Assembly (NCBI GenBank): GCA_026395615.1
Contig: JAPLYH010000040.1
Coordinates: forward strand, 1-25,374
Direction of reading: 5' to 3'
Origin: Candidatus Parcubacteria bacterium
Lineage (GTDB): Bacteria > Patescibacteriota > Minisyncoccia > Minisyncoccales > PEYH01
DNA length: 25,374 nt
In this document: positions 14,828 to 22,389 of the stretch, piece by piece
Numbering within the stretch: position 1 is the stretch's first letter
Layout of the letters: each line of letters starts with the position of its first letter
Notes under the pieces: model-generated
What the model saw: the letters and a program-made list of their open reading frames with translations, nothing else
The model's database searches: none
Told to the model about the DNA's origin: nothing
Program-made: the position numbers and the translations under genes

Positions 14828-15361
14828 TTACCTCTTTGACCACTGCGGACCGCGTCTAGCTCTTTTTAGACCAAACTTCTTTCTTTCTCTCATTCTTGAA
14901 TCACGGGTCAAAAATCCTGCTTTTTTAAGACGTTTTCTGAAATCAGGGTTAAATTTAATAAGAGCCCGAGATATTCCGTGTCTTATTGCTTCTGCTTGAG
15001 CATTTCTCCCACCCCCGGAAGCTTTTGCTGAAACACTGAATTTATCAAGACAATTCATCATTTCAAGAGCTGACAACATAGTTCTCTGAAATTCAGGATT
15101 CGGAAGATATATTTTAGAATCCTTATTGTTAATTAAAAATTCTATCTTATCTTTTACGGGAAATAGGCGAACCCGAGCTATCGCCGTTTTTCTTCTGCCC
15201 ACTGCTTCAATATATTTTTCCCCGACATTTTTTTTCTTAGCAGGTAATTCTAAAATCGCTGCTTTTACTTCTTTTTTGGGCGCTCTTTTTTTAACAGGGT
15301 TTTTCGGCAGAATTATTTTTTTTGTTATCTTTTTTGTAACAGGTTCTGATTTCTTTGGCAT
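14828..15361 (-). CDS. rpsI: 30S ribosomal protein S9 with long basic N-terminal extension
   Basis: The S9 core begins near residue 49 (Y-I-E-A-V-G-R-R-K-T-A-I-A-R-V-R) and ends in the universal G-L-K-R-A-R-R-G-P-Q-W-S-K-R, whose C-terminal tail reaches the P-site tRNA. At 177 aa it is about 45 residues longer than usual: residues 1-48 are Lys/Pro-rich and low in complexity, probably an rRNA-binding tail. ATG 15361 is the only sensible start if the extension is real. A shorter S9 would have to start inside the core. It is the last gene of the operon, 15 nt after rplM. Confidence 0.96.
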   Translation of the reverse strand: MPKKSEPVTKKITKKIILPKNPVKKRAPKKEVKAAILELPAKKKNVGEKYIEAVGRRKTAIARVRLFPVKDKIEFLINNKDSKIYLPNPEFQRTMLSALEMMNCLDKFSVSAKASGGGRNAQAEAIRHGISRALIKFNPDFRKRLKKAGFLTRDSRMRERKKFGLKRARRGPQWSKR

Positions 15362-15376
15362 AATTTTAATTCAACA

Positions 15377-15730
15377 TTAGGACATCTCTACTTTTAATCG
15401 TTTTATTTGTTTTGCTCTTAATTTATTCTTCGGTAACATTCCTAAAACAGCTTTTCTCATTACCTCGGCTGGGTCTTCTTTATATACTCTGGACAAAGGA
15501 ATTTCCTTCAATCCGCTAGGGTATCCGGAATATCTGTAATAAATCTTTTTTTCTAATTTTTTACCGGTTATTTTTACCTTCCCAAAATTAGTAATTACGA
15601 CAAAATCACCAATATCTTTATTTGGAGCAAAATCCTCTTTGTGCTTTCCTCTTAATAGCGCAACCACCTGTGTTGCCAACCTTCCTAATGGTTTATCTGT
15701 TGCGTCAATTGTATGTGTTTGTCGTTCCAT
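15377..15730 (-). CDS. rplM: 50S ribosomal protein L13
   Basis: L13 is an early 23S rRNA-binding assembly protein. The 117-aa form shows D-A-T-D-K-P-L-G-R-L-A-T-Q-V-V, then L-R-G-K-H-K and V-V-I-T-N, and the conserved Y-R-Y-S-G-Y-P-S-G-L-K segment. It is shorter than the approximately 142 aa of E. coli because the C-terminus is trimmed after M-L-P-K-N-K-L. It stands in the usual rplM-rpsI pair, directly after rplQ (16 nt). Confidence 0.96.
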   Translation of the reverse strand: MERQTHTIDATDKPLGRLATQVVALLRGKHKEDFAPNKDIGDFVVITNFGKVKITGKKLEKKIYYRYSGYPSGLKEIPLSRVYKEDPAEVMRKAVLGMLPKNKLRAKQIKRLKVEMS

Positions 15731-15746
15731 AATTTAAAAATTCAAT

Positions 15747-16136
15747 TTATTTTTTGATTTTTGATTGTGGTTTTGAACTTTGAGTTCTCACAAGCATTTC
15801 TATTATCGCCATTCTAGAGCCATCGCTTGTTCTTGGATCTGTTTTGATAATCCTTGTATATCCTCCATGTTGGTTTTTGTAAAGAGGCGCGATTTCATCC
15901 ATCAATTTTTTAACCACTCTGGGAGCAAAAAACTTCGCCAATTCCCGCCTGGCTGCCAATGTCCCCTTTTTCGCCATAGTTATTTTCTTCTCAATAAAAG
16001 AAGATAATTCTTTCGCTTTTGCTTCGGTTGTTTTAATCCTCTCTTTTAAAACTAAAGAAGAAGCCAATGTCTTTAATAAAGCTTTTCTTTGTCCTGCCTC
16101 TCTATGAAGTTTTCTACCCTTTGCTCTTTTTTGCAT
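15747..16136 (-). CDS. rplQ: 50S ribosomal protein L17
   Basis: L17 lies near the exit of the peptide tunnel. The 129-aa product has the family pattern R-K-L-H-R-E-A-G-Q-R-K-A-L-L near the N-terminus, the middle I-K-T-T-E-A-K-A-K-E-L, and the C-terminal Y-T-R-I-I-K-T-D-P-R-x-S-D. Its start is 2 nt after the rpoA TAG stop, the standard order of the alpha operon. Confidence 0.96.
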   Translation of the reverse strand: MQKRAKGRKLHREAGQRKALLKTLASSLVLKERIKTTEAKAKELSSFIEKKITMAKKGTLAARRELAKFFAPRVVKKLMDEIAPLYKNQHGGYTRIIKTDPRTSDGSRMAIIEMLVRTQSSKPQSKIKK

Positions 16137-16138
16137 AT

Positions 16139-17095
16139 CTATTGTTTCATTTCTATGCCTAATTTTTTGAATACTTTTTTAATTTCCTGCAACCCTTTCG
16201 GACCCAATCCTTCTATATCCAAGATATCTTCTTCTTTCTTTCTCGCTAATCCAGAAATACTTTTAATATGAGCATTATTCAAAGCATTAATAGTCCTAAC
16301 AGATAATTTCAATTCTTCAAAACTCTTGGTTTCCACATCATCTTTACTTTTACTTTCTTCTGTTTTAACTTTTGTTTTCTTGACTATTGGTTTTTGCTTT
16401 TCTTTTATAAAATTATCTTTTTCATTAAAAATTAAAGTGAAATGATTTATTAAAATTTCCGTTGCTTTCATTAGCGCTTCCTCTGGAGTTATTGAACCAT
16501 CGGTCTCCACTTCTAAACTTAAGCGATCAAAATCAGTCCTATCTCCAACCCTCATATTGTCTACCTTATAACTGACTTTTTGGATAGGAGTATAAATAGC
16601 GTCTAAACTTATCTGTCCTATTTCTAGTTTTTCTTTGTCTCTAATTTCCCTTGGTTCATAACCAATTCCTTTTTGAACCAAAATTTCCATTTCCAAAACT
16701 GCCTTCTTATCAGTCAGTGTTGCTATATGTAAATTTTTATTGACTAATTCCAATTGGGAAGGCAATTTTAACTCCCCTGCAAGAACCTCTTTTTCTCCCT
16801 GTAATTTCAGTGTGGCCTGTTGCGGTTCATCAGAAAAAAGTTTAAATCGAAGCTTTTTCAAATTTAGACAAATAGTAATAACGTCTTCTAAAACCCCGGG
16901 CAATGTTGCAAATTCGTGCTGAGCGCCCTTAATCCTTACCTGTGTTACCGCAGCCCCTTCTAAAGAAGACAATAAAACTCTGCGCAAAGCATTACCCACG
17001 GTAATACCATATCCGGGGTATAATCCTTCAATAATAAACACAGCGCGATTATTATCTTTTTCAGCTATTATTGGGACCTTAGGTAATGAAATCAT
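16139..17095 (-). CDS. rpoA: RNA polymerase alpha subunit
   Basis: Alpha dimerises to scaffold RNA polymerase assembly. The frame opens upstream at 17188, but the leader there encodes nonsense derived from a hairpin and overlaps rpsD. ATG 17095 (I-S-L-P-K-V) matches the family start and gives 318 aa. The N-terminal domain shows E-G-L-Y-P-G-Y-G-I-T-V-G-N-A-L-R-R-V-L-L-S-S, then a Lys/Glu-rich linker (about 230-262). The C-terminal domain has helix-hairpin-helix text S-V-R-T-I-N-A-L and I-E-G-L-G-P-K-G-L. It ends in TAG, which shows TAG is a normal stop here. A GC-rich hairpin (17100-17130) stands 4 nt before the start codon and may affect initiation. Confidence 0.96.
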   Translation of the reverse strand: MISLPKVPIIAEKDNNRAVFIIEGLYPGYGITVGNALRRVLLSSLEGAAVTQVRIKGAQHEFATLPGVLEDVITICLNLKKLRFKLFSDEPQQATLKLQGEKEVLAGELKLPSQLELVNKNLHIATLTDKKAVLEMEILVQKGIGYEPREIRDKEKLEIGQISLDAIYTPIQKVSYKVDNMRVGDRTDFDRLSLEVETDGSITPEEALMKATEILINHFTLIFNEKDNFIKEKQKPIVKKTKVKTEESKSKDDVETKSFEELKLSVRTINALNNAHIKSISGLARKKEEDILDIEGLGPKGLQEIKKVFKKLGIEMKQ

Positions 17096-17099
17096 ATTT

Positions 17100-17130
17100 C
17101 TTCGCCCTCGCTCCCCCGCCTTCGGCGAAG
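17100..17130 (-). promoter_or_regulatory. GC-rich hairpin in the rpsD-rpoA gap, just before the rpoA start
   Basis: CTTCGCC and GGCGAAG form a 7-bp outer stem (17100-17106 with 17124-17130), and CGCC-TTC-GGCG (17117-17127) is an alternative inner stem, so the two compete. On the mRNA the structure ends 4 nt before ATG 17095 and buries a GAGCGAGGGCG stretch, the only purine-rich ribosome-site-like run upstream of rpoA. Its GCCTTCGGC core recurs with one change at 18343-18355, so it may instead be a dispersed palindromic repeat. Confidence 0.5.
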
Positions 17131-17168
17131 TTCGTTTGGGCAATGATGGACTTAATAAAGAGATTAAA

Positions 17169-17807
17169 TTATCTTGAATAAAACTCAAAAATTGAAGATA
17201 TCTCTGCTGGAGGGGCGACTTCTTCTAAATTAGGAACCCCAACGAATTCGCCCTCTATTTTTTCTTTATCTAATTTAAGCCAACTCGGGACTTGATATTT
17301 TTTAAGATTTACCGCTATTTTTTCAAACACCGGTTTCTTTAATGAATTAGGTCTGATACTTACTTTATCACCCTTTTTTAAAGAAAAACTTGGAATATCA
17401 ACCGTCTTTCCGTTCACTAAAAAATGGCCATGAGAAACTAATTGTCTCGCCTGAACTCGGTTTGCAGTAATACCTAAGCGGAAAACCGTGTTATCCAGTC
17501 GGCTCTCTAATTCTTTTACCAAAAGCTCCGCAGGATTTTTGGCTGTTTTCGCTCGATGAGCTTTCCCCAACACATCTTTTACATATTTACTGAATTGTCT
17601 TTCTCTAAGCCCATACCATTCTTTTAATTTTTGCTTTTCTTTCAATTCTTTTCCGTATTCAGATAGTGCCCTGCCTCTTCCTTTCCCGATATTGCCTGGG
17701 GGGTAAGCTTTTTTTATCATTGGACACTTAGTCGAAGAACACTTCTCTCCTTTGAGAAATAATTTTCTTCCTGTTCTGCGACAAATTCTACATTTTGCGT
17801 CTTGCAT
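17169..17807 (-). CDS. rpsD: 30S ribosomal protein S4, zinc-binding form
   Basis: S4 nucleates 16S rRNA 5'-domain assembly. The 212-aa protein begins with a zinc knuckle C6-x2-C9-x13-C23-x4-C28 (the C+ form), then the helical core with Y-G-L-R-E-R-Q and the S4 domain with R-L-G-I-T-A-N-R-V-Q-A-R-Q-L-V-S-H-G-H-F-L-V-N-G. It ends in a normal S4 tail, shifted by a few residues. It lies between rpsK (26 nt) and rpoA (73-nt gap with hairpin). In E. coli S4 autoregulates this operon; no comparable leader is evident here. Confidence 0.96.
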   Translation of the reverse strand: MQDAKCRICRRTGRKLFLKGEKCSSTKCPMIKKAYPPGNIGKGRGRALSEYGKELKEKQKLKEWYGLRERQFSKYVKDVLGKAHRAKTAKNPAELLVKELESRLDNTVFRLGITANRVQARQLVSHGHFLVNGKTVDIPSFSLKKGDKVSIRPNSLKKPVFEKIAVNLKKYQVPSWLKLDKEKIEGEFVGVPNLEEVAPPAEISSIFEFYSR

Positions 17808-17833
17808 AAAATATCTTTTAATATCTTTTACTA

Positions 17834-18254
17834 TTAAACTTTTCTCGGTTTAGGAGGCCGACATCCATTATGAGGAATAGGAGTTTTGTCCTCTATAGAA
17901 ACAATATTCGCTCCATGTGTGGCTAAAGCGCGCACAGCCGATTCCCGACCGCTTCCTATGCCCTTAACTTTTACATGAATCTTATCTAATTTAAACTTTT
18001 GGATATTCTGCGCCATTAATTCTGCTACCCTATTAGCAGCATAAGGAGTCCCTTTCTTTGTCCCCTTAAAACCAATCTTACCTGAACTAATCAATTGTAT
18101 TATTATAAGATGAAGAAATATACAGAAACCCGTTTTGAATACCAGCCCTACTTGCTTCTGGCGCAGCTGCGCCTTTCTGTATTTTGGTTTCTATATCATC
18201 TCGCTCCTTAATAAGTTCTTCTGTACTTTTTTTAATAACTTTTTTCTTCCCCAT
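17834..18254 (-). pseudogene. rpsK: 30S ribosomal protein S11, broken by an internal deletion/frameshift
   Basis: S11 lines the platform near the mRNA exit and should be essential. ATG 18254 opens a 55-codon frame with a charged extension and the S11 start N-G-F-L-Y-I-S-S-S-Y-N-N-T-I, then TAG at 18087-18089. The rest (S-S-G-K-I-G-F-K-G-T-K-K through P-H-N-G-C-R-P-P-K-P-R-K-V, stop at 17834) lies in another frame. Compared with S11 of other bacteria, the strand-turn-strand of about 12 residues after N-N-T-I and the first two bases of the following Trp codon are missing, about 38 nt near 18093. Both flanks are otherwise perfect. The sequence as given cannot encode a working S11: either an assembly/consensus error or a dead copy. 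The extension also contains a perfect 14-nt palindrome (18160-18173). Confidence 0.85.
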
Positions 18255-18342
18255 ATTTTTTCTCTGACTAAATCGAGCTTTTATTTACTAATTATTTCTT
18301 TTATTTCAAGATTATATATTTATAAATTAGCGAATCAAGGTT

Positions 18343-18355
18343 CTGCCGAAGGCAG
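18343..18355. repeat. Short GC palindrome between rpsM and rpsK
   Basis: CTGCC-GAA-GGCAG is a perfect stem with a 3-nt loop in the 105-nt gap, 4 nt past the end of rpsM. Its core GCCGAAGGC matches the hairpin before rpoA. The rest of the gap is AT-rich with no gene. Such GCC-TTC-GGC elements may be a dispersed repeat or transcript-stabilising hairpins. Confidence 0.55.
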
Positions 18356-18359
18356 GTTC

Positions 18360-18749
18360 TTACTTAGGCGCTGGCGCTGCTTTTCTGCCAGAACCAACTG
18401 TTTTTCTAACATTACCCCTTACTGTTCTTGAATTTACTCTTGTTGTTTGCCCTCTTACCGGCAAATTTTTCTTATGCCTATGTCCTCTCCAGGAATTAAT
18501 GTCTTTCAATCGTTTAATCGCCATCATTTGTATTTTTCTCGAATCTCCTTCCACTTTATAACCTGCGCTAATAACATCCTGAATAAGACGAATTTCATCA
18601 TTATCTAATTCTTCTACCCTTTTATCGAAACTTATATTTAACCCTTTTAAAATCTTTTTACTTGAAGAATTGCCTATTCCATAGACATAGGTTAACGCTG
18701 TTTCTATTCTTTTTTTAGGAGGTAGGTTTACCCCAGATATTCTAGCCAT
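18360..18749 (-). CDS. rpsM: 30S ribosomal protein S13
   Basis: S13 contacts the P-site tRNA and bridges to the 50S head. The 129-aa product begins A-R-I-S-G-V-N-L-P-P-K-K-R and has the helix-hairpin-helix Y-V-Y-G-I-G, then W-R-G-H-R-H-K-K-N-L-P-V-R-G-Q-T-T. The tail is basic and ends in A-P-A-P-K, within the normal length range. It follows rpmJ by 23 nt and precedes rpsK, as in the classical alpha operon. Confidence 0.97.
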   Translation of the reverse strand: MARISGVNLPPKKRIETALTYVYGIGNSSSKKILKGLNISFDKRVEELDNDEIRLIQDVISAGYKVEGDSRKIQMMAIKRLKDINSWRGHRHKKNLPVRGQTTRVNSRTVRGNVRKTVGSGRKAAPAPK

Positions 18750-18772
18750 AATTAATCATTAAAAATTAAAAA

Positions 18773-18889
18773 TTACTTTCCTTGCCTTTGTTTATGTTTC
18801 GGATTTTGACAAATAACATAAATTCGTCCTTTTCTACGAACGATCTTACATTTATTACAAATTTTTTTTACTGAAGGTCTAACTTTCAT
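18773..18889 (-). CDS. rpmJ: 50S ribosomal protein L36
   Basis: A 38-codon gene running from ATG 18889 to TAA 18773. The protein starts M-K-V-R-P-S-V-K-K and has the zinc motif C11-x2-C14-x12-C27-x4-H32 typical of zinc-containing L36, then the basic tail K-Q-R-Q-G-K. It sits between infA (80 nt) and rpsM (23 nt), the conserved order in bacteria. Confidence 0.97.
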   Translation of the reverse strand: MKVRPSVKKICNKCKIVRRKGRIYVICQNPKHKQRQGK

Positions 18890-18969
18890 ACAATATTATT
18901 AAAATAGTTTTCCATAAATTAAATACCAGCGTCACATTTCAACGCAAATGAAAATTGACTCTATTTGTT

Positions 18970-19191
18970 CTATTTCTTTCTATAGACTATTCTTCCTCTA
19001 TCGTCATCCAATGAAGCAAGTTCAACCACTACACTATCCCCTGGTAAGATTTTAATCCTATTGATTCTTAATCTACCAGCTAAATGTGCGAGAACTTCTT
19101 TCCCGTTATCAAGCCTTACTTTAAAGTTAGTGCTTGGCAGCGCTTCTTCTATTATACCGTCTATTCTATGTATTTGTCTTTTTTCACTCAT
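18970..19191 (-). CDS. infA: Translation initiation factor IF-1
   Basis: IF-1 blocks the ribosomal A site during initiation. At 73 aa it has the family size and the OB-fold sequence: I-D-G-I-I-E-E-A-L-P-S-T-N-F-K-V, then G-K-E-V-L-A-H-L-A-G-R-L-R, and the ending G-R-I-V-Y-R-K-K. It is the first gene of the ribosomal operon, just after a sigma70-like promoter, and is followed after an 80-nt gene-free gap by rpmJ. Confidence 0.97.
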   Translation of the reverse strand: MSEKRQIHRIDGIIEEALPSTNFKVRLDNGKEVLAHLAGRLRINRIKILPGDSVVVELASLDDDRGRIVYRKK

Positions 19192-19209
19192 TTCAAAATA
19201 GTGATAAAT

Positions 19210-19238
19210 AGCATAACATTATTTAAAAAATAGGTCAA
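19210..19238 (-). promoter_or_regulatory. Promoter of the infA-rpsI operon
   Basis: TTGACC (19233-19238, 5 of 6) is followed after 17 nt by TATGCT (19210-19215, 4 of 6) on the minus strand. It lies in the 52-nt gap before infA, with a start near 19203 and therefore a very short leader of about 12 nt. Confidence 0.6.
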
Positions 19239-19243
19239 TAGAT

Positions 19244-20641
19244 TTACTCCAAAATTATTGATATCTCTATCTGCTTCGGATTTAACGAGGCCTTCCGTGC
19301 CCAAAATGGCTCAAAAATTACTCTTGGTTCTTTCGCTAAATCCGGGCAAATTCCTGCCGAATATCGGACTATTTCTTTTTTATCACGCCCCTTAACTATT
19401 TCCTTTAATGATTCCTCATCAATAATAGAATGTATTTTGGCTGATACTCTTAATCTTGTCTTCAATTCTGCTAATGCTCCCCCAGATTCTGAAGGAAAAA
19501 CCGCCTCAAGCGATTCATTAATAAATTCTTTATTGCTGGGTATATTCGCTGTCATATAGGCCTTCCCAAATACTGTCAAATTCTCTGTTTTCGCCATAAG
19601 CGCTTTAGCTTTCACTTTAATCTGATAAACAAATTTTTCCATCTCTTGTCCTTCCTGGGCGTTTAATAAATTGCTCCCAATAAGCTCCAATTCGATACTA
19701 TCGCCTATAATTCTATATTGCTTCCCTGCTTCGGTTTGTAATGCAGATTCAATTTCTTGGCGAGCGATTGCTAAAAGCTCCTTTTGAGCATTTTCCGTTG
19801 ATTCTTTGGTAATTTTAAAAATCGTTTCTTTCCTCCCTCCTTCCATTTTAGAAAATGATTTTCCATATATATCATAATATAATTGAGGAGGAGAAAAATT
19901 TCTTAACCCCGGTAATGAAAAAACACAAGGTTCAATATTGTATTCTGCTCCTGTCCCGCTAGCAATAACCGGGACATCCACATAACCTCCGGCAGGTGTC
20001 GCTATCTTTGATACTGCCTGGAATTGTTGAGTCGGTTCGCTTGAAGATAGAAACCGGGTATTCTCAACCAAACTTACATTTCGGGTGCTTTTATTATAAA
20101 CACGGATAACACCCTTTGCTTTTTCTTCAACCAGCACTTGTTCTGCAGGGAATTCTTTTTTAAAATCTTTTTCTATATTTATTGTTTCTACGGGAATAAA
20201 TGCTTGAGACAAGTCAGGGGGCAATATAAACTCATTTGTGGAAGTAGCTAAATTAATCTGAACATCTAAAGAAAAAGGTTCCGAAACGGGAACGAGTTCT
20301 ATTAGTATTTTTTTGGCACTGGAAAAAAACCAAAAAACAAAAATAATAATTGCTAATAAAACCGGTACTATAATAATTTGTTTTTTAAAAGAAAATTTCT
20401 TTTTCTGATAATCCTTTTCCTTTTTTGAAACCTGTAAAAAATCTTTTTTGATGATTCCTTGTCTCTGCACTTTTTGTCCCCCTTCCTCTATTTTAATCTC
20501 AATAGAATCATTCGCTTTTAGCGCTGACTCTGGCTCTATTTTTGTTTCTAATATTGTTTCTTTAATAGGAATAATTTTCCCAATACTAAATTCCTTGGGG
20601 CGATTTTGAGGCGGAATAATATCGTAAATTTTCTTCTTCAT
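19244..20641 (-). CDS. Baseplate-J-like membrane protein of Parcubacteria type
   Basis: 465 aa. A charged cytoplasmic N-terminus of about 85 residues (K-E-K-D-Y-Q-K-K-K before the membrane) leads to one transmembrane segment at about 88-107 and a large extracytoplasmic part. The beta-rich region at about 175-275 has G-V-I-R-V-Y-N-K-S, then T-P-A-G-G-Y-V-D-V-P-V-I-A and G-T-G-A-E-Y-N-I-E, the layout I recall for baseplate J/gp47-like proteins in CPR genomes. No phage genes surround it, so a cell-envelope role such as surface assembly is more likely than a prophage tail (inference). Its ATG overlaps the alaS stop by one base (TAATG), so it is translationally coupled to alaS. Confidence 0.7.
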   Translation of the reverse strand: MKKKIYDIIPPQNRPKEFSIGKIIPIKETILETKIEPESALKANDSIEIKIEEGGQKVQRQGIIKKDFLQVSKKEKDYQKKKFSFKKQIIIVPVLLAIIIFVFWFFSSAKKILIELVPVSEPFSLDVQINLATSTNEFILPPDLSQAFIPVETINIEKDFKKEFPAEQVLVEEKAKGVIRVYNKSTRNVSLVENTRFLSSSEPTQQFQAVSKIATPAGGYVDVPVIASGTGAEYNIEPCVFSLPGLRNFSPPQLYYDIYGKSFSKMEGGRKETIFKITKESTENAQKELLAIARQEIESALQTEAGKQYRIIGDSIELELIGSNLLNAQEGQEMEKFVYQIKVKAKALMAKTENLTVFGKAYMTANIPSNKEFINESLEAVFPSESGGALAELKTRLRVSAKIHSIIDEESLKEIVKGRDKKEIVRYSAGICPDLAKEPRVIFEPFWARKASLNPKQIEISIILE

Positions 20642-22386
20642 TATAAACTCAATTTGGCCTTAATTCTTCTTATTCCAGAGCCGACTGACTCTTGTTTCAT
20701 TATTTTAAAATTATCCAAATCTCCTGTTTGGGTTACATGCGGACCAGCGCAAATTTCTTTTGAAAATTCCCCAATAGAATAAACGGTTACAATATCAGGA
20801 TATTTTTCTTTAAAAAATGCTGTCGCTCCGCTATTAAGCGCTTCCTTAAGAGGTAATTCATTTTTGATAATCATTACATTCTCTCGAATTTTCTGATTAA
20901 CCAAATCTTCTACTTGCCTGATTTCTTGTTCGCTCAATTTTCTATTGAAAGAAAAATCAAATCTCAATCGTTCTGGAGTTATATCAGAACCCATCTGTTT
21001 TATTTCATCTCCCAATATTTTTCTTAAAGATGCGTGCAATAAATGCGTTGCAGTATGGAGTTTAATTGCTTCCAGAGAAGCTCCTTTCCCCACTCCGCCG
21101 AATTTCTTTTCTGCTCCAGCTCTTGATATCTCTTGGTGTTCTTTCTGGAGTTTATAAAAATCATTAATATTCTTTATTTCTTTATTATCACGCCTTGCCC
21201 ACTCTTGAGTAATCTCTAAAGGAATACTATGCGCTGAATAAAGCTCAAACGCATACGCTCCGGTTAAACCTGACTCTTTTATTTTATCATATATTTTTCT
21301 GCCTGCCTCTTTCGCTTTATCAAACTTTTCTGCTTCTTGCCTTATAATACTAATCGTATCTTCCCCGTTTTGTTTTAATTCCGGATAAATACCATTATAA
21401 TTTTCTATAACTACTTTGACCAATTCATAAATTTTATCTTTACCCAATTCTAATATTTCTATATTCGTAAAAATCTTTCTTAATAATCTTCTCAGAATAT
21501 ATCCCCTTTCCACATTTAATGGTTTTATGCCTTCCGTAATTAAAAATACCGCACTTCTAACATGATCCGCTATAATTCTTTGTTTTACAGGGTTATCATA
21601 TCTATTTATGATTTTAACAAAGGGTTCAAACAAATCTGTTTCAAAAACTGATTCTTTTTTCTGGCAAGCAGTAACCAAGCGTTCAAGACCCATGCCTGTA
21701 TCAACTCCTTTTTGTTTCAAAAGAGATAATTCTCCTGTTTGATTTTGATAATACTCGTTAAAAACGAGATTCCATATTTCAACAAATCTTCCGCATTTAC
21801 AATTTGGCAAACATTTATCCTTCAAATCACAGGGTTTGCCGGTTAAATCAAAATGGATTTCAACTGTTGGTCCGCAAGGTCCCTCATTTCCAGTTGGTCC
21901 CCACCAATTAGTTTCTTTATTAAATGGAAAAATTCTTTCTGGAGATATTTTGTTTTCCAATAAAAAATTTTTGCTATCAATATCTTCCAGTAAATCATTT
22001 TGCCCGCTGAAATACGTGAACCAAAGTTTTTGTCCCGGCAACCTACATTTCTTCGTCAAAAATTCAATCGCCATTTCTATTGTTTCTTTTTTAAAATAAT
22101 CACCGAAACTGAAATTTCCTAACATTTCAAAAAATGTCAGATGACTCTCATCTCCGACTTCGTCAATGTCAGAAGTCCGAATGCATTTTTGAACACTAAC
22201 TACCCTGTTTCCATAAGGAGATTTCTCTCCTACAAAATACGGCTTAAATTGTTGCATCCCCGCTGTAGTAAAAAGCACTGACGGATCAGTCGGAATCAAA
22301 GAAGAAGATGAGACAATCTTGTGTCCATTATTTTCAAAAAATTCCAAAAATAATTTTCGGATTTCTTTAGAATCCATTATCTTCAT
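20641..22386 (-). CDS. alaS: Alanyl-tRNA synthetase without C-terminal C-Ala domain
   Basis: Class II synthetase charging tRNA(Ala). The catalytic domain shows the motif-1 region F-T-T-A-G-M-Q-Q-F, motif 2 around F86-E-M-L-G-N-F-S-F-G and motif 3 G231-M-G-L-E-R-L. A cysteine cluster (C186, C192, C196, C198) may bind zinc. The editing domain has both zinc elements: H444-x3-H448 and C546-x3-H550. The protein ends at 581 right after the editing domain, so the C-Ala oligomerisation and tRNA-elbow domain of about 300 residues is missing; the clean end suggests a natural short form. ATG 22377 is an alternative start that lies closer to family alignments. The gene starts 3 nt after the bPH2 gene. 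Confidence 0.95.
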   Translation of the reverse strand: MKIMDSKEIRKLFLEFFENNGHKIVSSSSLIPTDPSVLFTTAGMQQFKPYFVGEKSPYGNRVVSVQKCIRTSDIDEVGDESHLTFFEMLGNFSFGDYFKKETIEMAIEFLTKKCRLPGQKLWFTYFSGQNDLLEDIDSKNFLLENKISPERIFPFNKETNWWGPTGNEGPCGPTVEIHFDLTGKPCDLKDKCLPNCKCGRFVEIWNLVFNEYYQNQTGELSLLKQKGVDTGMGLERLVTACQKKESVFETDLFEPFVKIINRYDNPVKQRIIADHVRSAVFLITEGIKPLNVERGYILRRLLRKIFTNIEILELGKDKIYELVKVVIENYNGIYPELKQNGEDTISIIRQEAEKFDKAKEAGRKIYDKIKESGLTGAYAFELYSAHSIPLEITQEWARRDNKEIKNINDFYKLQKEHQEISRAGAEKKFGGVGKGASLEAIKLHTATHLLHASLRKILGDEIKQMGSDITPERLRFDFSFNRKLSEQEIRQVEDLVNQKIRENVMIIKNELPLKEALNSGATAFFKEKYPDIVTVYSIGEFSKEICAGPHVTQTGDLDNFKIMKQESVGSGIRRIKAKLSL

Positions 22387-22389
22387 ATT

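Noticed and set aside
17096..17188. Longer RpoA starting at 17188
   Set aside because: Would overlap rpsD and translate the hairpin; the RpoA family begins at the M-I-S-L-P start at 17095.
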